From Acidimicrobiaceae bacterium (GTDB lineage Bacteria; Actinomycetota; Acidimicrobiia; Acidimicrobiales; MedAcidi-G1), in the NCBI GenBank assembly GCA_002687745.1, contig NZBE01000015.1:1-34680 (forward strand): a stretch of DNA of 34,680 nt, given 5' to 3'. The notes under the pieces were generated by a model. It searched no databases and had not been told where the DNA came from. It saw only the letters and a list, made by a program, of their open reading frames with translations. Made by a program: the position numbers and the translations under genes. Below, piece after piece: positions 23,738-31,888 of the stretch. The first letter of the stretch is position 1, and every line of letters begins with the position of its first letter.

Positions 23738-23753
23738 TCCCGCATTGCAGGCC
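23737..23753. promoter_or_regulatory. Second IclR operator copy, corrinoid operon side
   Basis: TTCCCGCATTGCAGGCC is identical to the iclR palindrome over its first 11 bases and matches 13 of 17 overall; the right arm is degraded. Its centre is 60 bases from that of the first operator. Confidence 0.55.
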
Positions 23754-23846
23754 CTTCCCACCTGACGGGACCAGGCTCTGCAGAAGAACAGAAACATGGC
23801 CCGGTCACCGACCAGGCCACCGCAAGTCCCAATGGAGTGACGCACC

Positions 23847-24554
23847 ATGACAGAAGACGAAACCACCGACGAGGAAATCGACCTGGCATCCCTGTCCGAC
23901 GAGGGCCTTGTAACCCAGATGCACGACGACCTCTACGACGGCCTCGCAGACGAGATCGCCGAGGGCACCAACATCCTCCTCGGCCGCGGCTGGGGCCCCT
24001 CCAAGGTGCTGGACGAAGCCCTTGTCGAGGGAATGCGGATCGTAGGCATCGACTTCCGCGACGGAATCCTCTTCGTACCCGAGGTGCTGCTGTCGGCAAA
24101 CGCCATGAAGGCCGGAATGGCGATACTGCGACCGCTGCTGGCTGAGACCGGAGCAGAACCGATCGGCAAGGTCGTCATCGGAACAGTCAAGGGCGACATC
24201 CACGACATCGGAAAGAACCTGGTAGGCATGATGCTCGAGGGCGCCGGCTTCGAGGTGATCGACCTCGGCATCAACACCGACGTCGAGGAATTCCTCGGAG
24301 CCCTCGACGAACACAAGCCCGACATCCTCGGCATGTCAGCCCTGTTGACCACCACGATGCCCTACATGAAGGTGGTCATCGACACACTCGAAGAAAAGAG
24401 CCTCCGCTCCGAGTACACGGTGATCGTCGGCGGAGCACCCCTGAACCTGGAGTTCGGCGAGGCCATCGGGGCCGACGCCTACTGCCGGGACGCGGCTGTC
24501 GCAGCAGAAACAGCCCAGCAACTCATCGCCGAGCGCCGCTCGGCAGCGGCCTAG
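23847..24554 (+). CDS. mtgC: Corrinoid protein of methyltransferase system (MtgC/MttC type)
   Basis: The 235-residue cobalamin-binding protein carries the methyl group between two methyltransferases. A helical cap domain (about 20-100; GLADEIAEGTNILLGRGW, FVPEVLLSANAMKAG) precedes the Rossmann-like B12 domain. Motif GDIHDIGKN gives D117-x-H119-xx-G122, with His119 as lower axial cobalt ligand; SALLTTTMPYMK and VGGAPLN complete the site. An acidic N-terminal extension of about 18 residues is present. ATG 23847 has GGAGTGA upstream at good spacing. It is first in a plus-strand operon that encodes both methyltransferases and an activator. The cognate substrate enzyme is probably the MttB homologue at 28513. 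Confidence 0.92.
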   Translation: MTEDETTDEEIDLASLSDEGLVTQMHDDLYDGLADEIAEGTNILLGRGWGPSKVLDEALVEGMRIVGIDFRDGILFVPEVLLSANAMKAGMAILRPLLAETGAEPIGKVVIGTVKGDIHDIGKNLVGMMLEGAGFEVIDLGINTDVEEFLGALDEHKPDILGMSALLTTTMPYMKVVIDTLEEKSLRSEYTVIVGGAPLNLEFGEAIGADAYCRDAAVAAETAQQLIAERRSAAA

Positions 24555-24557
24555 GTG

Positions 24558-25223
24558 ATGCCCCGCCAGACCGGGGCCACAGACGGACGGACCCTTGTCA
24601 TCGCCTGCGGCGCGCTGGCACGGGAACTCCTCGAGGTGGTCAGGGCCAACGACCTCAACCAGATCGACGTGGAGTGTCTCCCCGCCTCGTTGCACAACAC
24701 GCCTGACCTGATCCCGGATGCCGTGGAGGAACGGGTCACGTCGGCCAAGGATCGCTACGGTCGCGTGTTCGTCGGGTACGCCGACTGCGGAACCGGCGGG
24801 CGCCTCGACGCCGTCTGCGCCGAACTCGGGGTCGAACGCCTCCCTGGCGCCCACTGCTACGAGTTCTTCACAGGATCTGGACCCTTCAACGAGATCCAGG
24901 AGGCCGAGATAGGCACCTTCTACCTCACCGACTACCTCGTCAGGCACTTTGACCGAATCGTCATAGCCGGCCTGGGCCTCGACCGGTACCCGCAACTCCT
25001 CCCCGACTACTTCGGCCACTACACCAGGCTTCTCTACCTGGCCCAGACCGACGACCCCGCCCTCATCGAAAGAGGAAGGCTCGCCGCCGAACGCCTCGGA
25101 CTCCGGTACGAGGTCCACCGCACCGGGTACGGCGAACTCGAGACGAGCGTCGTGCACCTGGGTGATCCGACTGTTGGCGACCCGACCTCCGGATCGACAG
25201 CATCACCGGCCAGGGTGGCCTGA
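24558..25223 (+). CDS. DUF1638 family protein
   Basis: The 221-residue cytoplasmic protein of the DUF1638 family often accompanies corrinoid methyltransferase genes. Visible conserved-looking pieces: LVIACGALARELLEV (Cys17), a Cys40/His46 segment (ECLPASLHN), VGYADCGTGG (Cys77), GAHCYEFF (His99/Cys100) and GLDRYPQLLPDYFGHYTRLLYLAQT. The Cys/His residues could form a metal or corrinoid-related site, but its biochemical role is not known to me. It begins 3 bases after the mtgC stop; GTG 24555 is an equally possible start. No convincing Shine-Dalgarno is seen, so translation probably depends on coupling. The C-terminal 20 residues are low-complexity. Confidence 0.82.
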   Translation: MPRQTGATDGRTLVIACGALARELLEVVRANDLNQIDVECLPASLHNTPDLIPDAVEERVTSAKDRYGRVFVGYADCGTGGRLDAVCAELGVERLPGAHCYEFFTGSGPFNEIQEAEIGTFYLTDYLVRHFDRIVIAGLGLDRYPQLLPDYFGHYTRLLYLAQTDDPALIERGRLAAERLGLRYEVHRTGYGELETSVVHLGDPTVGDPTSGSTASPARVA

Positions 25224-25227
25224 CCCG

Positions 25228-25542
25228 ATGGCCTCCAGGCTCGTAACCATCTACTGGCGCGACATCCCGGCCCAGGTAACCGCCCAGGCTGGAAGACACC
25301 GGGAAAAGGCCCTGCTGGATGCGCGGTTCCAACACGCGATAGACCGTGCCGCAACCGTTGCAGGCCTGACCGAGACCGACGACTACGTTGCGGAATGGCG
25401 ACGCGAGGCTGTTGAATGCGGCGCTGACATGGCAGCTGCCGTGGCCATCGAGGTCAGCCGGATAGACGAGGTATTCCCACCTGAGAGACTTGAGCTTCTC
25501 GTCTCGTCCGGCGGACTCGACAAAGAGACAATCGACACCTAG
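25228..25542 (+). CDS. Small WRDIP-motif protein (PF13769 'virulence factor' type)
   Basis: The 104-residue protein begins MASRLVTIYWRDIPAQVTAQ and contains RFQHAIDRAATVAG and DDYVAEWRREAVECG. It resembles a small family labelled 'virulence factor' in databases, which I recall lying between DUF1638 and methyl-THF:corrinoid methyltransferase genes in aerobic bacteria. Nothing in its sequence suggests virulence. There is no signal peptide or membrane segment. ATG 25228 follows the DUF1638 stop by 4 bases; a longer in-frame extension from 25162 lies in the DUF1638 gene and is unlikely. Conserved placement suggests an accessory role in corrinoid maturation, repair or methyl transfer. The function is unknown. 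Confidence 0.68.
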   Translation: MASRLVTIYWRDIPAQVTAQAGRHREKALLDARFQHAIDRAATVAGLTETDDYVAEWRREAVECGADMAAAVAIEVSRIDEVFPPERLELLVSSGGLDKETIDT

Positions 25543-25578
25543 CGGGTTGACGCCCACGATGTCCGTAGGAGAACCCAG

Positions 25579-26472
25579 ATGACCGACACCGTCTTGAGCT
25601 CAGCCACCCGTGAGGTGGCGATCGGCTTCGGCCGACCCTTTGTGATGATCGGGGAACGCATCAACCCGACCGGTCGGAAGCTGCTGGCCGAGGAGATGAA
25701 GAACGGAGACTTCAGCCGTGTCGAGGCCGATGCCGTTGCCCAGGTCGAGGCAGGGGCACAGATGCTCGACGTCAATGCAGGCATCCCACTCGCCGACGAG
25801 CCCGCACTCCTGGCCCGCGCCATCACCCTCGTCCAGTCGGTGACGGACGTACCGATCTCAATCGACTCGTCGATCATCGAGGCACTCGAGGCCGGGCTCG
25901 CCGCCTACGAAGGCAAACCGCTCGTCAACTCTGTCACCGGCGAGGACGAGGTTCTGGAGCGGGTGCTGCCACTGGTCGCAGAGCACGGTGCCGCCGTGGT
26001 GGCAATATCCAATGACGACACCGGCATCTCCGAGGACCCCGATGTGAGGTTCGAGGTTGCTGCCAAGATCGTCCACCGGGCAGCAGACCACGGCATCGCA
26101 GCCGCCGACGTAATCGTCGACCCACTGGTGATGCCGATCGGTGCCATGGGTACCGCCGGACAGCAGGTCTTCGCACTGGTGCGACGCCTACGCGAGGAAC
26201 TGAAGGTGAACACCACCTGTGGGGCGTCCAACGTCAGCTTCGGCCTACCGAACCGCCATGCCGTGACCGGAACCTTTCTCTCCATGGCGATCGCCCACGG
26301 AATGACCTCGGCGATCATGAACCCCCTCCACGCCGAGGTGAAGACCGCGGTCAAGGCCGCCGACGTGCTTGCCGGACACGACACCGACTGCGCCACATGG
26401 ATCCGCCTGAACCGTGACCCCAGCGCTGCTACCCGTGAACGCCGCGGTGGTCGCCGTCGCCCACCGGCCTGA
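25579..26472 (+). CDS. mtgA: Methyltetrahydrofolate:corrinoid methyltransferase (MtgA type)
   Basis: The 297-residue pterin-binding TIM-barrel enzyme is related to AcsE and the MetH pterin domain. Signatures: FVMIGERINPTGRK (residues 21-34), AGAQMLDVNAGIP, PISIDSSIIEALEAGL, KPLVNSVTGE, AAVVAISNDDTG, DVIVDPLVMPIG, and GASNVSFGLPNRHAVTGTFL near the C-terminus. It moves the methyl group from methyl-Co(III) corrinoid protein to THF, or the reverse. GGAG lies about 7 bases before ATG 25579. Beyond about residue 280 the sequence becomes Arg-rich. It lies between the small WRDIP protein gene and the activator gene. Confidence 0.92.
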   Translation: MTDTVLSSATREVAIGFGRPFVMIGERINPTGRKLLAEEMKNGDFSRVEADAVAQVEAGAQMLDVNAGIPLADEPALLARAITLVQSVTDVPISIDSSIIEALEAGLAAYEGKPLVNSVTGEDEVLERVLPLVAEHGAAVVAISNDDTGISEDPDVRFEVAAKIVHRAADHGIAAADVIVDPLVMPIGAMGTAGQQVFALVRRLREELKVNTTCGASNVSFGLPNRHAVTGTFLSMAIAHGMTSAIMNPLHAEVKTAVKAADVLAGHDTDCATWIRLNRDPSAATRERRGGRRRPPA

Positions 26473-26482
26473 CCAGGACCCG

Positions 26483-28516
26483 ATGGACTCCCCTGCTGAC
26501 GACCACCTTGTGGTCTTCACGCCCTCGGGCCACAGGGGCCACGTACCCGACGACACCACGGTGCTTGACGCCGCCCGGAAGTTGGGAGTCGACCTTGACT
26601 CGGTATGTGGAGGTCGAGGGATCTGTGGGCGATGCCAGGTCGAGCCCACATTCGGCGAGTTCGCCAAGCACAACATTGCAGCCTCCGTGGAACACATCTC
26701 CTCCAGGGGCCCGGTCGAGCGCGACTACCGGGGACGCCGTCCACTTCTGGGAGACCTGCGTCTGGGCTGTGCCGCCAGGATCAGGGGAGACCTGGTAGTC
26801 GATGTCCCGTCTACGAGCCAGGTCCACCGCCAGGTCATCAGGAAAGAGGTCGACCTGGGCGACGTCCAACTCGACCCGGTTCTCGTACTCCGACTGGTCG
26901 AGGTGCCCGATGAGCGGGGGCGACCCGCCACATGGCTCATCGACTCGCTGACCGACCAGTGGGGGCTGGACCACATCGAGGTCGAGAGCCGAGCCGACGA
27001 GGAGTTGGGGGCAGTCCTCGCTTCCGGAGCCGACACGGTGACCGTGGCCGTTCGGGACGGAACTCGGGTTGTTGCAGCCTGGCCGGGCCTGCGCGACCGG
27101 GCTCTCGGTATTGCAGTCGACGTGGGCTCGACAACTATCGCCGGGCACCTCTGCGACCTGGCAACCGGCGAGGTTCTGGCCACCGGCGGCACCATGAACC
27201 CCCAGATCAGGTTCGGCGAGGACCTGATGAGCAGGGTCTCGTACGTGATGATGAACCCGGGAGGCGAGGTCGAGTTGACCTCAGCCGTCCGCGAGGCGCT
27301 CGACACGCTCGTGGCGGAACTGTGCGAAGCCGCCGACGCCACAAGAGGAGAACTGCTGGAGCTGGTGCTGGTCGGGAACCCGATCATGCACCACCTGTTC
27401 CTGGGATACGACCCGACCCCACTCGGGACGGCACCATTCACCCTCGCAACAGAGGAGGCCATGGACCTGTCGGCCTCCGACCTGGACCTCGACACCCATC
27501 CAGCCGCCCGAGCCCATGTGCTGCCGTGCATCGCCGGCCACGTCGGTGCAGACACCGCAGCCGTGATACTGGCCACGCGCCCCCAGGAACAGGCGGGAGT
27601 TCAGCTGGTCGTCGACGTCGGCACCAATGCCGAGATCGTCCTCTCCGGCAACGGTCGTGTCCTTGCAGCGTCGAGCCCGACCGGCCCGGCATTCGAGGGA
27701 GCGCAGATCAGCTCCGGCCAGAGAGCCACGCCGGGTGCAATCGAGCGGGTCAGGATCGATCCCGGGACTGGAGAACCACGCTTCAGGGTGATCGGGAGCG
27801 GGGTCTGGTCTGACGAACCGGGGTTTGAGCATGCCGTTGCCGACACGGGCGTAACCGGGATCTGCGGCTCCGGCATCATCGAGGTCGTAGCCGAACTGTG
27901 GCTTGCCGGGTTGATGGACTCTGACGGCGTCATCGGTGGCGCCGGTACAGGGACCTCTCCACGCATAGTCACCGACGGCCGCACGTACTCGTACGTTCTC
28001 CACGATCCTGGAACCCACGAGGGTCAGCAGATCCTCGTGACACAGAACGACATCCGCGCAATCCAGTTGGCGAAGGCGGCGTTGTACGCCGGTGTCCGGC
28101 TGCTCATGGACCATCTGGGTGTCGACCGGGTTGACCAGATAGGGCTGGCAGGGGCCTTTGGCAGCCACATCGACACGACCAGGGCAACCGTTCTGGGGCT
28201 GATTCCGGACTGTGATCCGGACAAGGTCGCCTCCGTGGGCAATGCCGCAGGAGCCGGTGCAGCGATGGCGCTCCTCTCCGGGACAGCGAGGGTCGAGATC
28301 CAGGACTCCGTGAGGCGAATCGAGAAGGTCGAGACCGCACTCGAGCCGTCATTTCAGGAACACTTCGTGGACGCCATGGCAATCCCCCACCGCACGGCCG
28401 ACTACCCCGGTCTCTCGACGCGGATAGAGCTCCCGCCCCGCACCGGTACCTCAGCAGGAAGCGGTCGACGGGAGCACCGTCGCAGGAATCCGACACAGGA
28501 CGGGGAGCAGCAATGA
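26483..28516 (+). CDS. ASKHA-domain reductive activator of corrinoid proteins (RACo type)
   Basis: From ATG 26483 the product is 677 residues. An N-terminal [2Fe-2S] ferredoxin domain has Cys42, Cys47, Cys50 (CGGRGICGRC) and Cys96. A linker follows to about residue 205, then an ASKHA ATPase domain: AVDVGSTTIAGHL (about 211-223), MNPQIRFGEDLMSRVSY, VLVGNPIMHHLFLG, QLVVDVGTNAEIVL, GICGSGIIEVVAELW, and LAGAFGSHID near the C-terminus. Such proteins use ATP to reduce accidentally oxidised Co(II) corrinoid back to Co(I). AGGA precedes ATG 26483, which lies 10 bases after mtgA; a start at 26414 would overlap mtgA by 59 bases. A basic, low-complexity tail of about 30 residues ends the protein. The stop overlaps the next start (ATGA). 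Confidence 0.92.
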   Translation: MDSPADDHLVVFTPSGHRGHVPDDTTVLDAARKLGVDLDSVCGGRGICGRCQVEPTFGEFAKHNIAASVEHISSRGPVERDYRGRRPLLGDLRLGCAARIRGDLVVDVPSTSQVHRQVIRKEVDLGDVQLDPVLVLRLVEVPDERGRPATWLIDSLTDQWGLDHIEVESRADEELGAVLASGADTVTVAVRDGTRVVAAWPGLRDRALGIAVDVGSTTIAGHLCDLATGEVLATGGTMNPQIRFGEDLMSRVSYVMMNPGGEVELTSAVREALDTLVAELCEAADATRGELLELVLVGNPIMHHLFLGYDPTPLGTAPFTLATEEAMDLSASDLDLDTHPAARAHVLPCIAGHVGADTAAVILATRPQEQAGVQLVVDVGTNAEIVLSGNGRVLAASSPTGPAFEGAQISSGQRATPGAIERVRIDPGTGEPRFRVIGSGVWSDEPGFEHAVADTGVTGICGSGIIEVVAELWLAGLMDSDGVIGGAGTGTSPRIVTDGRTYSYVLHDPGTHEGQQILVTQNDIRAIQLAKAALYAGVRLLMDHLGVDRVDQIGLAGAFGSHIDTTRATVLGLIPDCDPDKVASVGNAAGAGAAMALLSGTARVEIQDSVRRIEKVETALEPSFQEHFVDAMAIPHRTADYPGLSTRIELPPRTGTSAGSGRREHRRRNPTQDGEQQ

Positions 28517-30054
28517 GCCAGGAACCAGTAGGCCGCCGAAGCGGCGGCCGGGCAGCCCGACAGACCCAGCGGTCCTCACCGTCGGTGGAGGTACAGCCGT
28601 ACCTGACAAGAACGACCGCACCTGTGGAGATCGTCTCAGATGAGGGCCTTGAGCTGATCGAACACAATGCAGACACCATCCTCGAAGAGGTTGGAATCGA
28701 CTTTCGCGACTACCCGCCGGCTCTTGCCCTGTTGAGCGAAGCAGGTGCCGATGTGGATGGTGAACGGGTCCGGTTCCCCCGCGGAATGTGCCGCGAGATC
28801 GTGACCGCCTCAGCACCCTCCACCTTCACGCATCATGCCAGGAACCCTTCCCGCAGCGTCCAGGTGGGTGGCGATGCCACGGTGTTCGTCCCCGCCTACG
28901 GGTCGCCGTTCGTGTTCGACATTGACGAAGGCCGCCGCTACGCGACCATCGAGGACTTCCGGAACTTCGTGAAATTGGCGTATACCAGCCCGCACATGCA
29001 CCTCTCGGGCGGGACCGTGGTCGAGCCGGTCGACATCCCCGTGCCCGAGCGCCACCTTGACATGGTCTATGCCCACCTCAAGTTCAGCGACAAGCCGTTC
29101 ATGGGGTCCGTGACTGCCGCCGAGCGCGCGCAGGACTCGATCGACCTGGCGAAGCTGGTGTTCGGCGACGACTTCGTTGCCGGAAACACCGTCATGACGA
29201 GCCTCATCAACGCCTCGTCGCCGATGGCCTGGGATGCCACGATGCTCGAGGCCGCGGAGGCCTACGCGCTCTCGATGCAGGCCACGATGATCAGCCCGTT
29301 CATTCTTGCCGGGGCAATGGCTCCGGTGACCGTTGCCGGAGTTGCGACCCAGACCCTGGCCGAGGCGCTGGCAGGAATGGCCTTCGTGCAACTGGTCAAT
29401 CCGGGCGCGCCTGTCGTGTTCGGCTCGTTTGCCAGCTCCATGTCGATGCAGACCGGGGCGCCAACGTTCGGTACGCCCGAGCCTGCCCTTGTGCTGTACA
29501 CAGTCGGTGCCCTCGCCCGCCGTCTGGGGGTGCCGTTCCGCTCCGGTGGCAACCTGTGTGCCTCAAAGGTGCCTGATGCCCAGGCCGCAGCGGAGAGCAT
29601 GGCTACCTTCATTCCGGCACTCATGGGTGGTGTCAACTTCATGCTCCACTCGGCTGGTTGGCTGGAGGGTGGTCTGGCGATGGGTTACGAGAAGTTCGTA
29701 ATCGACGCGGACCAGTGCGGGCTGGCAGGCAAGTTGGTGCAGGGCGTGGACCTGTCAGAGAACGGCCAGGCACTGGATGCCATCCGAGAGGTCGGCCCAG
29801 GCCAGCACTTCCTGGGGGCTGCCCACACCCTTGCCAACTTTGAGACCGCCTTCGCCCGCTCAGAGGTCGCCAACAATGATTCCTTCGAACAGTGGGAGGA
29901 GGAAGGCAGCCTGGATGCCGCACAGCGGGCGAACGTGATCTGGAAGCAGATGCTCTCCACCTACGAGGCACCGGCGCTCGACGAGGCGGTCGACGAGGCG
30001 ATGTTGGACTTCATGGCCCGCCGGAGAGAGAGCCTCGAGGACGCAGCCGGTTAG
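28513..30054 (+). CDS. mtgB: MttB-family, non-pyrrolysine methylamine:corrinoid methyltransferase, probable glycine betaine methyltransferase
   Basis: The 513-residue protein belongs to the trimethylamine methyltransferase (MttB) superfamily: ADTILEEVGIDFRDYPPAL, GSPFVFDIDEGRRYATIEDF, LSGGTVVEPVDIPVPERHL, FMGSVTAAERAQDSI, FILAGAMAPVTVAG, ALAGMAFVQLVNPGAPVVFG, HSAGWLEGGLAMGYEKFVID. The frame is open throughout with no TAG, so it lacks the pyrrolysine of methanogen MttB. Such homologues (MtgB, MtpB, MtcB) demethylate glycine betaine, proline betaine or carnitine onto a corrinoid protein. Because the neighbouring modules produce glycine betaine and consume dimethylglycine, glycine betaine is the favoured substrate; carnitine or proline betaine are alternatives. 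A basic N-terminal extension of about 25 residues (RRSGGRAARQTQR) is odd. ATG overlaps the activator stop. Confidence 0.88.
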   Translation: MSQEPVGRRSGGRAARQTQRSSPSVEVQPYLTRTTAPVEIVSDEGLELIEHNADTILEEVGIDFRDYPPALALLSEAGADVDGERVRFPRGMCREIVTASAPSTFTHHARNPSRSVQVGGDATVFVPAYGSPFVFDIDEGRRYATIEDFRNFVKLAYTSPHMHLSGGTVVEPVDIPVPERHLDMVYAHLKFSDKPFMGSVTAAERAQDSIDLAKLVFGDDFVAGNTVMTSLINASSPMAWDATMLEAAEAYALSMQATMISPFILAGAMAPVTVAGVATQTLAEALAGMAFVQLVNPGAPVVFGSFASSMSMQTGAPTFGTPEPALVLYTVGALARRLGVPFRSGGNLCASKVPDAQAAAESMATFIPALMGGVNFMLHSAGWLEGGLAMGYEKFVIDADQCGLAGKLVQGVDLSENGQALDAIREVGPGQHFLGAAHTLANFETAFARSEVANNDSFEQWEEEGSLDAAQRANVIWKQMLSTYEAPALDEAVDEAMLDFMARRRESLEDAAG

Positions 30055-30086
30055 CAGAACCCACCGGCTCCAGCTCAGCCAACACG

Positions 30087-30103
30087 ATCCCGCATCGTGG
30101 GAG
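30087..30103. promoter_or_regulatory. IclR operator copy 1 upstream of fhs
   Basis: ATCCCGCATCGTGGGAG matches the iclR-promoter palindrome at 14 of 17 positions and is itself an inverted repeat (TCCC/GGGA arms). It lies 88 bases before the fhs start in the 136-base gap after mtgB. Confidence 0.65.
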
Positions 30104-30106
30104 CCT

Positions 30107-30123
30107 GTCCCGAAGTGTGGGTA
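30107..30123. promoter_or_regulatory. IclR operator copy 2 upstream of fhs
   Basis: GTCCCGAAGTGTGGGTA matches the same palindrome at 13 of 17 positions. Its centre is 20 bases from that of copy 1, about two helical turns, so two dimers could bind the same face. TATTAG (30122-30127) at its right edge is a possible -10 for fhs. Confidence 0.55.
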
Positions 30124-30190
30124 TTAGGTGTCTACGAGAAGTAGGCTCCCGCCACCGCGAACACGCCTGACACAGAAGAGCGAGAGAACA

Positions 30191-31888
30191 ATGACGTTCC
30201 CCTCCGACCTGGAGATAGCCCGCAGTGCCGACCTCCTGCCACTAGGCAAGGTTGCCGCCGATGCGGGAATCCCCGACGAGTTCATCGAGCCCCACGGCGA
30301 CGGTGCGGCGAAGGTCAAGTTGGGTGCCATCGACGCCATGGCAGACCGGCCGAGGGCCAGATACGTGGTGGTGTCGGCAATCACGCCTACACCACTCGGC
30401 GAGGGCAAGACCACAACCACGGTCGGTCTCGGTCAGGGATTCTCACACATAGACAAGAGGGCCACGATCGCCATCCGGCAACCGTCGATGGGTCCGACCT
30501 TCGGCATCAAGGGCGGAGCCGCCGGAGGCGGGTACAGCCAGGTCGTTCCAATGGAACTGTTCAACCTGCACCTGACAGGTGACATGCACGCCGTCACGGC
30601 CGCCCACAACATGTGCTCGGCAATGCTCGACGCCCACCTGTTTCACGGCAACGACCTGAACCTGAACCCACACAGCATCACCTGGCGGCGGGTACTCGAC
30701 ATCAACGAGCGGGCGCTGCGCCACGTGGTCGTAGGCCTCGGTGGAAGGCTCGACGGCGTTCCCCGTGAGACCGGATTCGACATAACCGCCGCATCCGAGG
30801 TCATGGCAGCCCTGGCACTCTGCACGTCGCTCGCTGACCTGAGGGCCCGAATGGGCCGAATCGTCCTCGGCTATGACACGGGCGGTACCCCGGTGACAGC
30901 CGAGGACCTCCAGGTCGCCGGCGCCATGACGGTGATCCTGAAAGAGGCCATCAAGCCCAACCTGATGCAGACCCTCGAGGGCACACCGGCGCTGGTCCAC
31001 TGTGGGCCGTTCGGAAACGTCGCCACCGGCAACTCATCGATCATCGCCGACCAGATCGGCATCCGAACCGGCGACTACCTCCTGACCGAGGCCGGCTTCG
31101 GCGCCGACATGGGCGCGGAACGGTTCTTCAACATCAAGTGCCGCATCTCGGGAATCGCACCCGATGCCGCCGTACTGGTCGCGACGGTACGCGGCCTCAA
31201 GGCACACTCCGGAAACCACCGGATCATCGCCGGCAAACCCCTGCCCGAGGCACTGCTGGCGGAAAACCCCGACGAGGTACATCAGGGTGGCGACAACCTG
31301 CGCAAACAACTGGAGAACATGGCGGTCCACGGGGTGTCGCCCGTGGTGGCCATCAACGCCTTCCCGGGCGACCACGACGGCGACATTGCCGCTATCCATG
31401 AGATAGCCGACGAGTACGGAGCCAGGGCGGCCGTGTCAACACACTTCGCCGACGGGGGTGCCGGCGCCGCAGACCTGGCGGCAGCAGTCGCCGAGGCATG
31501 TGAGGAGCCAAGCGAGTTCGCCGTCCTCTACCCCGATGAGATGCCGCTGCGAGACAAGATCCGGACCGTCGCAGACAAGATCTACGGAGCCGACGGAGTC
31601 GACTTCTCAGCCCAGGCCGACAAGCAGATCGACACCTACGAGGCCAACGGCTTTGGAGACCTGCCGGTATGCATCGCCAAGACGCACCTCTCGATCTCCT
31701 CGGATCCGGCACTCAAGGGTGCACCCACCGGATGGCGTCTACCGGTTCGGGAGGTTCGAGCCAGCATCGGCGCCGGCTTCATCTACCCGATCTGCGGAGA
31801 CATGCGGACCATGCCAGGCCTCGGAAGGTCACCTGCCGCCGCCCGCATCGACATTGACGACAACGGCGAGATCGTGGGACTGAGTTGA
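30191..31888 (+). CDS. fhs: Formate-tetrahydrofolate ligase
   Basis: The 565-residue protein is a normal-length Fhs. The P-loop TPTPLGEGKTTTTVGL (about 65-80) binds ATP; FGIKGGAAGGGYSQVVPM, DMHAVTAAHNM, HGNDLNLNP and TEAGFGADMGAERFFNIKC are family signatures. It interconverts formate, THF and ATP with 10-formyl-THF. Beside a demethylating module and formate dehydrogenase it probably runs towards formate, gaining ATP. ATG 30191 was chosen for its GAGAG upstream and family-like start; the in-frame start at 30128 would add 21 basic residues overlapping the control region. Two operator copies lie upstream. The stop overlaps the start of the next gene (TTGA). Confidence 0.93.
   Translation: MTFPSDLEIARSADLLPLGKVAADAGIPDEFIEPHGDGAAKVKLGAIDAMADRPRARYVVVSAITPTPLGEGKTTTTVGLGQGFSHIDKRATIAIRQPSMGPTFGIKGGAAGGGYSQVVPMELFNLHLTGDMHAVTAAHNMCSAMLDAHLFHGNDLNLNPHSITWRRVLDINERALRHVVVGLGGRLDGVPRETGFDITAASEVMAALALCTSLADLRARMGRIVLGYDTGGTPVTAEDLQVAGAMTVILKEAIKPNLMQTLEGTPALVHCGPFGNVATGNSSIIADQIGIRTGDYLLTEAGFGADMGAERFFNIKCRISGIAPDAAVLVATVRGLKAHSGNHRIIAGKPLPEALLAENPDEVHQGGDNLRKQLENMAVHGVSPVVAINAFPGDHDGDIAAIHEIADEYGARAAVSTHFADGGAGAADLAAAVAEACEEPSEFAVLYPDEMPLRDKIRTVADKIYGADGVDFSAQADKQIDTYEANGFGDLPVCIAKTHLSISSDPALKGAPTGWRLPVREVRASIGAGFIYPICGDMRTMPGLGRSPAAARIDIDDNGEIVGLS

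Noticed and set aside
23632-24099. Upstream N-terminal extension of the IclR regulator
   Set aside because: It would cross the operators and promoters and run into mtgC on the opposite strand; GTG 23631 with a Shine-Dalgarno gives the normal family length.
25228-25542. True virulence gene
   Set aside because: The name is only a family label; position inside a corrinoid methyltransferase operon and the absence of secretion signals argue against it.
28513-30054. Pyrrolysine-encoding MttB
   Set aside because: No in-frame TAG occurs and no pyl genes are present in the window.
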